This document shows, one piece after another, positions 47,388-56,911 of a DNA stretch of 64,000 nt. Source of the stretch: an uncultured Treponema sp. (GTDB taxonomy: Bacteria; Spirochaetota; Spirochaetia; Treponematales; Treponemataceae). The position numbers were made by a program, and so were the translations under genes. The notes beneath the pieces were generated by a model. It did not search any database. It had not been told where the DNA came from and saw nothing but the letters and a program-made list of their open reading frames with translations. Numbering within the stretch: the first letter of the stretch is position 1; every line of letters starts with the position of its first letter. Location of the stretch: NCBI GenBank assembly GCA_946615905.1, contig CAMOIE010000009.1, positions 1 to 64,000 on the forward strand. Direction: 5' to 3'.

Positions 47388-49055
47388 ATGGAAAAGAGTA
47401 AGAAAAAGCTTGGCAGCAGCATGAGAATTTCTGTGATAATTTTCACAGTCCTTCTGGCCTTATGTCTGGGAACCATCGGCTACATGACCTTTTACCGGGG
47501 CATGATTCAAAGTTACCGGGATTATGAGGGGGCTGTGCTGAATCTTGCCATTTCTGATTTGGACTGGGATTCCATCGATGAGAGCATTATGGCGAACGAT
47601 GAGGACGAGGCGTTCATGACCCTCCAGAGGCGGCTCAATTATATAAAGAGCAGCACGAAAATATCATGGATTTATATGCTCAAGCCCCTGAACACAAATG
47701 ATTCAGACAACATGCGCTACATTTCAACCGGAATCACGGAGCAAGAATACGCAAGCTACAAAGAACGCGGCCTGGAGCCTGTCCATCTTGGAAAAATGAC
47801 CGGCACTGAATATCCGCCGTCTGTGGCTGAACAATACCTTGATTTTTACAATAACAGCAGTCAGGGAGAATACTGGTACTATCCGAACAAGACCGAATGG
47901 GGATATGTGTATACGACTTCCCTTGTCGTACGCAATTCCAAGGGAAAAAAGCTCGGTGTCCTAAGCGTGGACATAAACATGTCGGAAATCGAGGCCGCAA
48001 TCCGTGTCTATCCACTTGTGATTCTTGCGGCGAGCGTGATAATTGCGGCGATATTTATTTTCCTCCTGACAGCCTGGATACACCGCCGTGTAATAGATCC
48101 TCTGGGCCGACTGCAGCAGTCCGCAGTTGATTTTGTGAGCAAGGCTAACGGTAATGATGTTGAGAGCCTTTCATTTGAAAACCCTGAGATTCACACGCAG
48201 GATGAGATTGAGACCCTTTCAGGCGCGCTTATTTCTATGGCCGCCGGCACTAAGGATTACATGAAAAAGCTTCTGGTGGAGACTTCCGAAAGGGAGCGAA
48301 TTTCGGCTGATTTGAACGTTGCCGCCCAGATTCAGGACGACATGCTGCCGCACATATTCCCAGGATTCCCGGAGCGCAAGGATTTTACGCTTTTTGCCTC
48401 GATGAACCCGGCAAAGGAAGTCGGCGGTGACTTTTACGACTTTTTCTTCCTTGATGAAAGCCATATTGCCCTTGTAATCGCGGATGTTTCTGGAAAAGGA
48501 GTTCCTGCCGCGCTCTTTATGGTTATCTCAAAGACCATAATTAAAAACCGCGCCCTTTCCGGTTCAATTCCCTCTCCGGCTCAGGTTCTATACGATGCGA
48601 ACAATCAGCTTTGTGAGGGAAACAAGGCGGAGCTTTTTGTGACAGTCTGGTTAGGTATTCTTGATTTGAAGACAGGAATTCTTACAGCAGCGAATGCCGG
48701 ACATGAGTATCCTGCGATTCGTCAGCCCGGAAAAGCCTTTGAGCTTTTGAAAGACAAGCACGGCATCGCCCTGGCAGTATTTGAGGGGGCAAAGTATTCT
48801 GATTATACAGTGCAGCTGGAGCCTGGTTCTACGCTTTTTGTTTACACCGATGGGGTTCCTGAGGCCACGGATGCCAAAAATGAGCTTTTCGAGCTTGACC
48901 GGCTGACAAAGGCATTGAATCTGAATCCTGATGCGGATCCACCGGACTTGCTGCCCTTGGTCCGCAAGGAAGTTGACTCTTTTGTAGGCGAGGCACCGCA
49001 GTTTGACGATATTACGATGCTCTCCTTGAAATACTGGGGAAACAAGGCTGACTAA
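47388..49055 (+). CDS. PP2C/SpoIIE-family serine phosphatase with extracytoplasmic sensor and HAMP-like linker
   Basis: AAQIQDDMLPHIFPGFPERKDFTLFASMNPAKEVGGDFYDFFFLDESHIALVIADVSGKGVPAALFM; FVYTDGVPEATDAKNELF; TM segments in the N-terminal half. Confidence 0.92.
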   Translation: MEKSKKKLGSSMRISVIIFTVLLALCLGTIGYMTFYRGMIQSYRDYEGAVLNLAISDLDWDSIDESIMANDEDEAFMTLQRRLNYIKSSTKISWIYMLKPLNTNDSDNMRYISTGITEQEYASYKERGLEPVHLGKMTGTEYPPSVAEQYLDFYNNSSQGEYWYYPNKTEWGYVYTTSLVVRNSKGKKLGVLSVDINMSEIEAAIRVYPLVILAASVIIAAIFIFLLTAWIHRRVIDPLGRLQQSAVDFVSKANGNDVESLSFENPEIHTQDEIETLSGALISMAAGTKDYMKKLLVETSERERISADLNVAAQIQDDMLPHIFPGFPERKDFTLFASMNPAKEVGGDFYDFFFLDESHIALVIADVSGKGVPAALFMVISKTIIKNRALSGSIPSPAQVLYDANNQLCEGNKAELFVTVWLGILDLKTGILTAANAGHEYPAIRQPGKAFELLKDKHGIALAVFEGAKYSDYTVQLEPGSTLFVYTDGVPEATDAKNELFELDRLTKALNLNPDADPPDLLPLVRKEVDSFVGEAPQFDDITMLSLKYWGNKAD

Positions 49056-49058
49056 AAT

Positions 49059-50147
49059 TTATTTGACTGTTCTTGCGATTCTAAAGCCCATGTAGTCGTA
49101 GTTTTCGTTGGGGTCGAATGAGTAGCGGTCGCCGGCGTAGGCGAAGGGCGTGTATTTTGAGCAGGAGCCGCCCCTGCTAATTCTTTGAGAGCCGAATTCG
49201 GGGCCTGTTGAGCGACTGCCTGCAGGAAGCTCTATATAGGAGGCCATCCAGTCCCAGCAGAACTCAAGCACGTTGCCCGACATGTCGAAAAGGCCTGAGC
49301 CGTTCGGGTTTCCGCTTCCGGGGGCGGGCGGGGCATCCGGCGTGAATGGGGTTCCGGCAGTTCCCACCAAGTGGGTCCTGTCCGTGTTGGAGGCGGTCCA
49401 AGCTAGCTCGTCCTCCGGAAAGGACGGGTCTTTGCGGCCTGTAATGTCAACTTGGCCTGAGAACAAGGCTCCAGACTGGAAGCCCGCTTTTGTCTTGCGG
49501 GCGGCGAATTCCCACTCGGCCTCAGTCGGAAGGCGGTAGCCTTCTCCTTCAAAATCGCAGACGCACTGGTCAAGGGAGAGAGAGTCGGTAGAGTCGCGGA
49601 GGACTTTCCCGTTGAAAGTGTATGCGGGCTGGAGTCCTGAGATTTCGCTCAGGGCGTTGCACCAGACAACAGCATCGTACCAGGAGATTTTTGTCACCGG
49701 CTGGAATTTTCCGCTCTCAGTCGGGGCGGCCCCGTATTTTCCCTCGGAGCCTTCCTGCCCCTTGCTCGCGAAGACGTAGCCTCTTTTTTCCGCCTGAACG
49801 CGGATTTTCTGCCAGAACTCGTAGGTTGTCTCCGTTCTGTTAAGCTCGAACGGGGTAATCCAGATTGTGGCAGTGTAGGACTGGTTCCCTTCTCCGATTG
49901 TGTAGACTGAGTATTGCTCGCCGTGGGCAGTGTCAGGACCTAGGCGAACCATGTCGAATGATGAGAAAACATAGCCTTCGCTGAGGGCGGCCTTGGGGGC
50001 GGATTTTTCAGAATTTGCGGGATTTATTGCGGGCGAGCCTGACTTGTAGGCGGGGTTTCTTGCTGCCCCTGTGTCCTTGCGCCAGTTCTGGGCGCTCATT
50101 TGAAAGATAAAAGTTGAGGCGAGAATAAAAGGCAGAATTTTCTTCAT
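49059..50147 (-). CDS. Formylglycine-generating-enzyme/SUMF1-like lipoprotein or exported protein
   Basis: YRLPTEAEWEFAAR, GLFDMSGNVLEFCWDWMA, RISRGGSCSKYTPFAYAGDRYSFDPNENYDYMGFRIAR. Start placed at 50147 (MKKILPFILASTFIFQMSA). Confidence 0.9.
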   Translation of the reverse strand: MKKILPFILASTFIFQMSAQNWRKDTGAARNPAYKSGSPAINPANSEKSAPKAALSEGYVFSSFDMVRLGPDTAHGEQYSVYTIGEGNQSYTATIWITPFELNRTETTYEFWQKIRVQAEKRGYVFASKGQEGSEGKYGAAPTESGKFQPVTKISWYDAVVWCNALSEISGLQPAYTFNGKVLRDSTDSLSLDQCVCDFEGEGYRLPTEAEWEFAARKTKAGFQSGALFSGQVDITGRKDPSFPEDELAWTASNTDRTHLVGTAGTPFTPDAPPAPGSGNPNGSGLFDMSGNVLEFCWDWMASYIELPAGSRSTGPEFGSQRISRGGSCSKYTPFAYAGDRYSFDPNENYDYMGFRIARTVK

Positions 50148-50252
50148 TATAACCTCCTGACGGGGCGTTGCGGGGTGTCCCCGCAGAAGGGGGTAGGTGA
50201 GCAACGCAGTGCGAACTAGGGGGAAGGCTTTCCCCCGAAAAATTTTTCACTT

Positions 50253-51224
50253 TTACTTTTTCATTAACTTCACTTTGTCCTGCCTGCGGTTGACAATCAG
50301 GAAGGAGATTGTCGAGGCCAGGGCGCAGATTCCCGAAATGACGAAAAATCCTGTCCAGGAGTCGGCCTTTGACCATGGCAGGCGGATGTTCATGCCCCAG
50401 AATGAGGTGATGAATGTCGCCACTGTTAAAACAATCGTGATGCCGGTAAGTTTCTTCATGACCATGTTCATGTTGTTTGAAATTACAGATGCAAAGGCTT
50501 CCATGGTGCCGGATGTAATCGCTGAGTATGTGTCCGCCATCTCCATGGCCTGCTTGTTGTCAATCTCAACGTCGTCCAGCCAGTCCTGGTCGTCCTCGTC
50601 CAGTTTTAAGAGGCGGGTCCGGCGGATTTTCTGGAGTAGCAGGTGGTTGCTTTTGAGCGATGTGGTGAAAAATGTCAGGGACTTTTGCATGTTCAAAAGC
50701 TGAATCAGCTCTGAGTTGGAGACCGATTCCTGCAATTCCGCCTGGATTGAGTTTGTGCGGCGGTTTATTTCCTTTAGATAGCGCAGGTACATGAAGTCCG
50801 CGCGGGACAAAATCCTCATTATGAAGGCCGGAAAGTCCGTGAGCTTGAGGTCTCTTATGCGGTTCTCGGAGAGGTCGCGGAGAACCTCGCAGTCGGTCCA
50901 GCAGATTGTGATGATTGTGTTTTTGAAAATCAATGCTCCGACCGGGGCCGCAAAATATGATACGTCGGCGGATGGCTGGAAGACCGGAAGACGGACAATG
51001 GCAAGAACGTAGTCGGTCTCGTCCTCCTTTTCGATGCGGGAAAGCTCGTCAGGGTCGAGAATATCCAAAAGCTGCTCGTGGTCGATTTTGTATTCTGTCT
51101 CAAGCTCCGTGATGTCAGAGCCTGTTACTGAACGGGCGTCAATCCAAAGGCTGGAATTTGAGTCAATCTGCTCTTTTTCTTTTTTGACGAGAACGCCGTT
51201 TTCCTGCTGCCAGTAACTAATCAT
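50253..51224 (-). CDS. CorA-family divalent cation transporter
   Basis: C-terminal FWGMNI (GMN) motif plus two TM segments. Confidence 0.9.
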   Translation of the reverse strand: MISYWQQENGVLVKKEKEQIDSNSSLWIDARSVTGSDITELETEYKIDHEQLLDILDPDELSRIEKEDETDYVLAIVRLPVFQPSADVSYFAAPVGALIFKNTIITICWTDCEVLRDLSENRIRDLKLTDFPAFIMRILSRADFMYLRYLKEINRRTNSIQAELQESVSNSELIQLLNMQKSLTFFTTSLKSNHLLLQKIRRTRLLKLDEDDQDWLDDVEIDNKQAMEMADTYSAITSGTMEAFASVISNNMNMVMKKLTGITIVLTVATFITSFWGMNIRLPWSKADSWTGFFVISGICALASTISFLIVNRRQDKVKLMKK

Positions 51225-51360
51225 CTTTTTTAACCAACCGGAAAGATTATAGCAAGATTCCAGTGAAAAATGAATAATGAAAAATGAAAAGTTTGAGATA
51301 ACAGGAATTTATATTTTTTTTAATCTAGAGGGGCTGGATACTGCCCCCTTTTTTCAAATC

Positions 51361-52032
51361 TTAAAGCATTCCGCTTTCCAAAAAACTGAAATAGCCGTTT
51401 TTCGCAATTATTATATGGTCTAGGAGTGCGATTCCTAAAATGTCAGCAGACTTGTGCAGATTTTCCGTGCTTTTGATGTCACAGGAAGATGGGGTAGGGT
51501 CTCCTCCCGGATGATTGTGGCAGATAATAACCGCGGCCGCACGTTCCTTCACTGCCTCGCAAAAAACTTCCCTCGGCCGGATTACCGCCTTGTTTCCGCC
51601 GCCTACGGAAATCACCCGTATCGCAAGAATTTCCTGAGACCCGTTCATCGTTATGCACAAAAAATGCTCGACCGGCTGAACCGCGTACATCTGGACATAA
51701 GGAATTATGTCGCAGGGGCTTGTGATTTTTGCCTGGGGATTTCTGTTCAGCCTCTTGCCGAGTTCAAGGGCGGCCGCGAGGCTGATTGCCTTTGCCTGCC
51801 CGATTCCGCTGATTTTTTGAAGCCTTTCCAAAACATCGTTCTCGTTTGAGGAGAGGATAGCTTCCGTTACTTTTCGGGAGACTTTTTCAATCGGGTTGTT
51901 TTTTGTCCCGCTGCCTAAAATCAGCATGACCAGTTCCTCATCGGAAGGGTATGAGAGTCCGTTTGACAGGGCAAGCTCCCTTATGTCCGGCTTTTTCTGG
52001 CATTCCGCCTGATAAAAAAAATCACTTTTCAT
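51361..52032 (-). CDS. radC: RadC/JAB-domain protein
   Basis: ELVMLILGSGTKNNPIEKVSRKV; HNHPGGDPTPSSCDIKST; ALLDHIIIAKNGYFSF. Confidence 0.93.
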   Translation of the reverse strand: MKSDFFYQAECQKKPDIRELALSNGLSYPSDEELVMLILGSGTKNNPIEKVSRKVTEAILSSNENDVLERLQKISGIGQAKAISLAAALELGKRLNRNPQAKITSPCDIIPYVQMYAVQPVEHFLCITMNGSQEILAIRVISVGGGNKAVIRPREVFCEAVKERAAAVIICHNHPGGDPTPSSCDIKSTENLHKSADILGIALLDHIIIAKNGYFSFLESGML

Positions 52033-52103
52033 TGCACTTTATATATGTGCCTTGAAAAGTGATTTTCGGTAAAATTCAAAGTGAATAGAAAATTTATAAC
52101 AAT

Positions 52104-52793
52104 TTATTTAATTGTTGTTCCGACGTAATCTTTACCCTCAAGGATTGCAAGAAGATTCTCGATGTTTCTTCCGCCGGCGCAGATTACGCGCAAGCCCATT
52201 TCCTGAGCTTTTTTTGAGGCGATCGGGTCGAAGGGGCAGTTTTTGCCTGGAACCCACTCGTCCCCGACGATTTTGCGGAAGTCGACCCATGAGATTTCGT
52301 CAATCGGCTTTGCGTCAGGATTTTTGCGGGGGTCATCAGTGTAGACTTTCTCGATGTTGCTTAAATTGACAACTGTGTCTGCGTTGAATCTTTCCGCAAG
52401 GAGAACAGCGTCGTTGTCCGTTGAGAATCCTGGCTTCCATCCGGCCGCGACGAGGATTTTTCCTGTGAAGTCAGTGGCTTTTGTCGGGTCTGTCACAACT
52501 GGATTCTGGCAGAGGCTTCCGAAGCAGGCTTTTAAAAGCTGGGCGTTCAGTCTGGTCGCCATGACACCAATCCAGTCAGCCTCGTTTGTGTCGTATGCGT
52601 TCGGGCAGACGGCCTTGTAGGCGTTCTGGTAGTTGCGGGCAGGTCCGCCACCGCCGGAAACCAAAATCAGGCGGTCATCGGGATTTTTCTTGAGGTATTC
52701 AGTGATGGCGGCAGAGAATTTCTTTAAGAATTCGCTGTCAGGGGCATCGGGGGCGACTATAGAGCCTCCGACTGATAGGACTTTTGTGTTCAT
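52104..52793 (-). CDS. pyrH: UMP kinase, archaeal-type
   Basis: LSVGGSIVAPD..LILVSGGGGPARNYQNAY; WKPGFSTDNDAVLLAERFNADTVVNLSNIEKVYTDDPRKNPDA. Confidence 0.85.
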   Translation of the reverse strand: MNTKVLSVGGSIVAPDAPDSEFLKKFSAAITEYLKKNPDDRLILVSGGGGPARNYQNAYKAVCPNAYDTNEADWIGVMATRLNAQLLKACFGSLCQNPVVTDPTKATDFTGKILVAAGWKPGFSTDNDAVLLAERFNADTVVNLSNIEKVYTDDPRKNPDAKPIDEISWVDFRKIVGDEWVPGKNCPFDPIASKKAQEMGLRVICAGGRNIENLLAILEGKDYVGTTIK

Positions 52794-52808
52794 TCTATTT
52801 CCTCCGGT

Positions 52809-54527
52809 TTAGTAAACTCCGACAACAATCGGCGTGTTCCAAAGGGAGCTGTATTTTTTCACGCCTTCGGAACTTTCTTCCCACACAGATTGTAACGCAT
52901 AAGAGCGGTCGCGGTAAACTGTCTTGCTGTTCATCAGGGTCGGCTTGAGTGAATTCCAGCCGCGTGAGAAAATTATGTGCTGGCTGTCTAGATTTCCGAA
53001 ATACCATTCGGAAGGATTTTCGACCGGTCGGAAGGGCTTGTATTCCATTCCTGCCCCAAGGGCGGGGTCTACAGGAACCCAGCCGAAATTCTCGATGTAA
53101 AAGGCGCACCACCAGTGGTCGATGGCTTTCATGTCAGCGTTCGCGAGAATTCCTGAATAAATCTGGGCAGGTACACCGCATGCCCTCAAAAGCGATGTAT
53201 ACAGAATGGCAAAATCGTAGGCGCTTCCCTTCTTTTTGTAGAGAAAGGCCTCCGGGTCAAATGGCTTGTTGCTTTCCTTTGCTGAATACTTGAAATTCGC
53301 AGTGAGCCAGTCGTAGACAATTTTTGCCTTGCTGAAGGGGTTTGTATAGCCTTTTGTAATTTCTGCGGCAGTCCTTACGACTTTATCGTTGCGGCTTTGG
53401 ATTAAATCGTCAGCGGCGGTAAAGGTCTGGAATAAGGCCCGCTTTTTTTCGCTAAAGTTTTTGACGTTTTTCGGATTAATATCCGTTTCGACTGTGTATG
53501 TCGCAACTACGAAAGATTGTTTCGTGGTGACTTTTTTAGGTCCCTGAGTTGACAGGTCAAACTGGTGGATTGTAGTTCCCTTGTATTCGTTGATTACGGG
53601 GTCTGGTGTGCATTCTGAAAGTTCCGCTACAGGTTGGCGGGATGTCACTGGCGGAAATGGAATCCTTAAGGTCAAGGATGCCTGCTTGGTGATTTTTATT
53701 GAATCGACTTCTGCTGATGACTGAATAAGATAAGTCCTGCGGGAGGAATACGTCTTTTTGCCGACCGGAATGTCTATGTCCTCGTGGTAGTAGTTGCTGC
53801 CGCCTTTTTCAGTCTGAATATAGACTAGACCGTCTGCAGCCCCGTCAGGAACACGGACTCGGACCTCATTGCCTGACCAGTATTCGTAGTCAAAGTCTCC
53901 CTCGTCCGCAGGAATGAATTTGGGATCGAATTTATTTGCCTCAAGGCCGAAATTTTTTGCTGAAACGGAAGATGCAGAGTCATCTCTGTTTGCGGTGAAA
54001 TAAACTTTTGAGGTCCCTCGGATTTCGCCGAAGTTTGACCCTGTGATTGTGAGCAAGGTTCCGGGGGCGGCTTTTTCCGGCTGAATGGAGACGATTATCG
54101 GCATGGTCGTTTTTGTGTTTGGCGGAACTGCTACTGGAATTCCTGCTGCGTTCGCAAAAAATACTGGCTTTGATTTTCCGTTTTTGCTTGAGACGTAAAC
54201 GAGTCCGTCCTGGATATTTGCAGGTAGAACAAAGCGGATTGCAGTATCGGTCCATTCGATAAAGCCGCCCTCTGTGATTTTTGATCCACCGATTTCAACG
54301 TATGAAAGATATTCGCGAGCTGGACCGAAATTCTCACCGTTGATTATCATTATGTCGCCGGGTGAACCTACAGGCGGATTTATGGAAGTTATTGTCGGTG
54401 TTTTTTTTGCCCCGGCAGAACACAATGAAAAAACGCCGACGGCGATTGCGACGGCGCAAACCAGAGAAAGGATTCTAAAAAGGGGTGAACCCCGTAAAAG
54501 TTTGCTGACTATTTCTTTGAGGCTCAC
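52809..54527 (-). CDS. IPT/TIG-repeat and transglutaminase-domain protein
   Basis: TITSINPPVGSPGDIMIINGENFG and second TIG repeat; ACGVPAQIYSGIL...AIDHWWCAFYIENFGWVPVDPALG. Confidence 0.88.
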   Translation of the reverse strand: MSLKEIVSKLLRGSPLFRILSLVCAVAIAVGVFSLCSAGAKKTPTITSINPPVGSPGDIMIINGENFGPAREYLSYVEIGGSKITEGGFIEWTDTAIRFVLPANIQDGLVYVSSKNGKSKPVFFANAAGIPVAVPPNTKTTMPIIVSIQPEKAAPGTLLTITGSNFGEIRGTSKVYFTANRDDSASSVSAKNFGLEANKFDPKFIPADEGDFDYEYWSGNEVRVRVPDGAADGLVYIQTEKGGSNYYHEDIDIPVGKKTYSSRRTYLIQSSAEVDSIKITKQASLTLRIPFPPVTSRQPVAELSECTPDPVINEYKGTTIHQFDLSTQGPKKVTTKQSFVVATYTVETDINPKNVKNFSEKKRALFQTFTAADDLIQSRNDKVVRTAAEITKGYTNPFSKAKIVYDWLTANFKYSAKESNKPFDPEAFLYKKKGSAYDFAILYTSLLRACGVPAQIYSGILANADMKAIDHWWCAFYIENFGWVPVDPALGAGMEYKPFRPVENPSEWYFGNLDSQHIIFSRGWNSLKPTLMNSKTVYRDRSYALQSVWEESSEGVKKYSSLWNTPIVVGVY

Positions 54528-55273
54528 CGGTCTAATCCACTGTCAACGCGGGAAGGGCGGACGTTGTAAGGAATTTGCGGAACAAGGGACTGATGCTCTG
54601 TCTCGCCGATTGACCTGATTCCAGGAACCCTTATTTTTATCGGGAGCCTTGAAGTTTCCCTTGAAAATTCTGGGCGGAATACGTCAACATCGCCTGGAAT
54701 GAAGTCTCGTGCGTTGAATGCCGAGTTGTTTGAGGCTAAGGTTGCCCCTCTGATGACGGAATTGTTGTTTGAGACTGTGGAGACATTATCCTCTGTCAAG
54801 GCTTGAGAAATCACTCCGCGAGGAATATTCCCATCGATTACGATGCCTTTTTCCGCAATCGGCTGAATCGAAGTGTTCCTTGTAATCGCATTAATTGCTG
54901 TTCCGGCTCCATCCTTAATTGAGGAAAGCCTTCCAGGAAGAAGAAAAACTGCGAGTACAGCCGCAGCGGCTGCCAACGGAGTGACGACTTTGCCGAGGCT
55001 AAATTTATAGACGTTTCCTTTTGAAATCTCTGTATTCTTTGCGTAGCGCATTTTTGTCTGCAAACGCTCAAATGAAGCATCGAGAAAGGCCTGGTCAAAA
55101 CTCAAGTCTTTTGAGTCTGAGCGGAGGATTTCGCTTATCTGCTTCATCCTGCCAAGCTCTTCCGAGCATTTTTTACAGGATCCAAGGTGAGACTCGTATT
55201 CCTTGATAAATTCTTGCGGCATTTCACCGTCAATGTAGACTGAGTGCAAATCTTTTTCAGGACAAGTAGACAT
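54524..55273 (-). CDS. Putative anti-sigma factor (zinc-finger type)
   Basis: MSTCPEKDLHSVYIDGEMPQEFIKEYESHLGSCKKCSEELG; single TM segment; adjacent to the ECF sigma gene. Confidence 0.85.
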   Translation of the reverse strand: MSTCPEKDLHSVYIDGEMPQEFIKEYESHLGSCKKCSEELGRMKQISEILRSDSKDLSFDQAFLDASFERLQTKMRYAKNTEISKGNVYKFSLGKVVTPLAAAAAVLAVFLLPGRLSSIKDGAGTAINAITRNTSIQPIAEKGIVIDGNIPRGVISQALTEDNVSTVSNNNSVIRGATLASNNSAFNARDFIPGDVDVFRPEFSRETSRLPIKIRVPGIRSIGETEHQSLVPQIPYNVRPSRVDSGLDR

Positions 55274-55817
55274 TTTCTTCCCCCACAAGTTTTTCAAGCT
55301 GTTCTCTGGCTCGGAACATGCGGACTTTTACGTTGCCTTCCGTTATTCCGAGAACTTTGCCAATCTCTTTATAGTTCAAATCCCCGTATTCGCGGAGAAT
55401 CAAAACTTCCTTTAAATTCTTCGGCAGCTTTTCAAGTGCCTTGATCATCTGCTGACGGTTTTCTTCCTGAAGAAGCTCTTTCTCTCCAGTAGGATTTTCC
55501 CGTTTGTCTTCATATAATGCCCGCTGGTAAGCCTTACGTTCGCGGGTCTTGCGCTTGGCGTAGTTGAGCGAGGCATTTTTGACGACCCTGATGAGCCAGA
55601 ATTTCGCATCATCAATTGATGGAAAGACCAGCTTTTTTTCGTTCGCCTTGATGTACGAATCGTGAACTAAATCTTCTGCGGCCTCCGGGTCGTTCACAAC
55701 CCTCCACGAGATTTTGTAGAGGAGGGTCATGGTCTGCATATATAGTTCTTTAAAATCAGCCGGATCTGCGCAGTTTATCGGCTTTTTCGACTGACTGCTT
55801 TCCATATCACTAAACAT
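55257..55817 (-). CDS. ECF-type RNA polymerase sigma factor
   Basis: DPEAAEDLVHDSYIKA (region 2) and LREYGDLNYKEIGKVLGITEGNVKVRMFRAREQL (region 4). Confidence 0.92.
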   Translation of the reverse strand: MFSDMESSQSKKPINCADPADFKELYMQTMTLLYKISWRVVNDPEAAEDLVHDSYIKANEKKLVFPSIDDAKFWLIRVVKNASLNYAKRKTRERKAYQRALYEDKRENPTGEKELLQEENRQQMIKALEKLPKNLKEVLILREYGDLNYKEIGKVLGITEGNVKVRMFRAREQLEKLVGEENVYLS

Positions 55818-55921
55818 AACAATATTATTTCAACCAAGTTACAATAAAAAATTTACTTTTCTTGTAAGACAGAATAGCGTGATGGGTGATTTTTTTCAAT
55901 ATTAGTATGGTATGCGGCAGG

Positions 55922-56000
55922 TAGGGAGCGACGGCCTAGCCGGAAAATCGCGATTGAATGAGCGATTTTAGCGAGTCTTCCCTGCCCCCCTGCGGCAGGG
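55922..56000 (-). repeat. Structured intergenic repeat, copy C
   Basis: Minus strand: H1 ccctgcc..ggcaggg; gactcgct; H2 aaaatcgc-tcattcaatc-gcgatttt; H3 cggc-tag-gccg; tail tcgctcccta. Confidence 0.8.
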
Positions 56001-56168
56001 AGGGAGCGACGGCCTAGCCGCGGCTAGTCGGCGAAGTGCGAATAGCCCGACGGCGACTTGTCGCCGGGCCGCCCGAAAGTTTCATTATTTTCTGATTCTA
56101 GCCAACAATTTTAAAGTTGACTAGAATAAAATCGCATATTATAATTTACTGTGAAAAGGGGGCGTTGT

Positions 56169-56444
56169 ATGTGCAGGGCATCGATTTATGAGGCGAGAAA
56201 CAATTTCTCAGCCTTGGTGAAGTCCGCCGAGGAGGGCGAGGTCGTGGAGCTTGTCCGCTATGACAAGCCTGTCGCGGTGATCATCGGTTACAGTGAGTAT
56301 GAGGCGTTGGAGAAAAAAAGACCTTCTCTTTTTTCAAAACTGGATGAATTGAAGGAGAAGTATGCGGATGTCGTTGATGATTTGGGATTTGACGTTACGC
56401 CGTCGCGCGAATGTCCGAATTATTCAAAAGACCCGTGGGCGTAG
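56169..56444 (+). CDS. Phd/YefM-type antitoxin
   Basis: SIYEARNNFSALVKSAEEGEVVELVRYDKPVAVIIGYSEYEAL; directly upstream of a PIN toxin. Confidence 0.88.
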   Translation: MCRASIYEARNNFSALVKSAEEGEVVELVRYDKPVAVIIGYSEYEALEKKRPSLFSKLDELKEKYADVVDDLGFDVTPSRECPNYSKDPWA

Positions 56445-56453
56445 GAGTTTTGC

Positions 56454-56879
56454 ATGAAAAAGCTGTATTTGCTTGATACTAATATTGTGTCAGAATTCTC
56501 GAAGGAAAGACCGAATGAAAACGTAAAGTCTTTCTATAATGTTCGGAAAGACTTGTGTGCTATTTCTGCCGTAACATGGCAGGAGCTTACGCGTGGTGTT
56601 GAAAGGATGCCAGATTGCAAAAAGAAGAATTATCTTATGGACTGCATGGATGTTTTTCAAGAGACGCTGGCCATCCTACCTTATGATGAATTTTCCGCCA
56701 AAATCTGCGGTGAAATGCAGGCTGCCGCAGAAAAAGCTGGACGGCCTCTTCCCTTTTATGACAGCCAGATTGCGGCTACTGCCATGGCGAACGGAATGAT
56801 TTTAGTCACCCATAACACGGAAGACTTCTCCTTTGCCACAGAAAAAGCCTTCCTTCGTATGGAGGACTGGTTCAAGTGA
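56454..56879 (+). CDS. PIN-domain (VapC-like) toxin
   Basis: YLLDTNIVSEFSKERPN; ISAVTWQELTRGVERMP; LPFYDSQIAATAMANGMILVTHNTEDF. Confidence 0.92.
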   Translation: MKKLYLLDTNIVSEFSKERPNENVKSFYNVRKDLCAISAVTWQELTRGVERMPDCKKKNYLMDCMDVFQETLAILPYDEFSAKICGEMQAAAEKAGRPLPFYDSQIAATAMANGMILVTHNTEDFSFATEKAFLRMEDWFK

Positions 56880-56911
56880 GCGCGATGACCGCCATGCGGA
56901 CGGGGAGAAAT

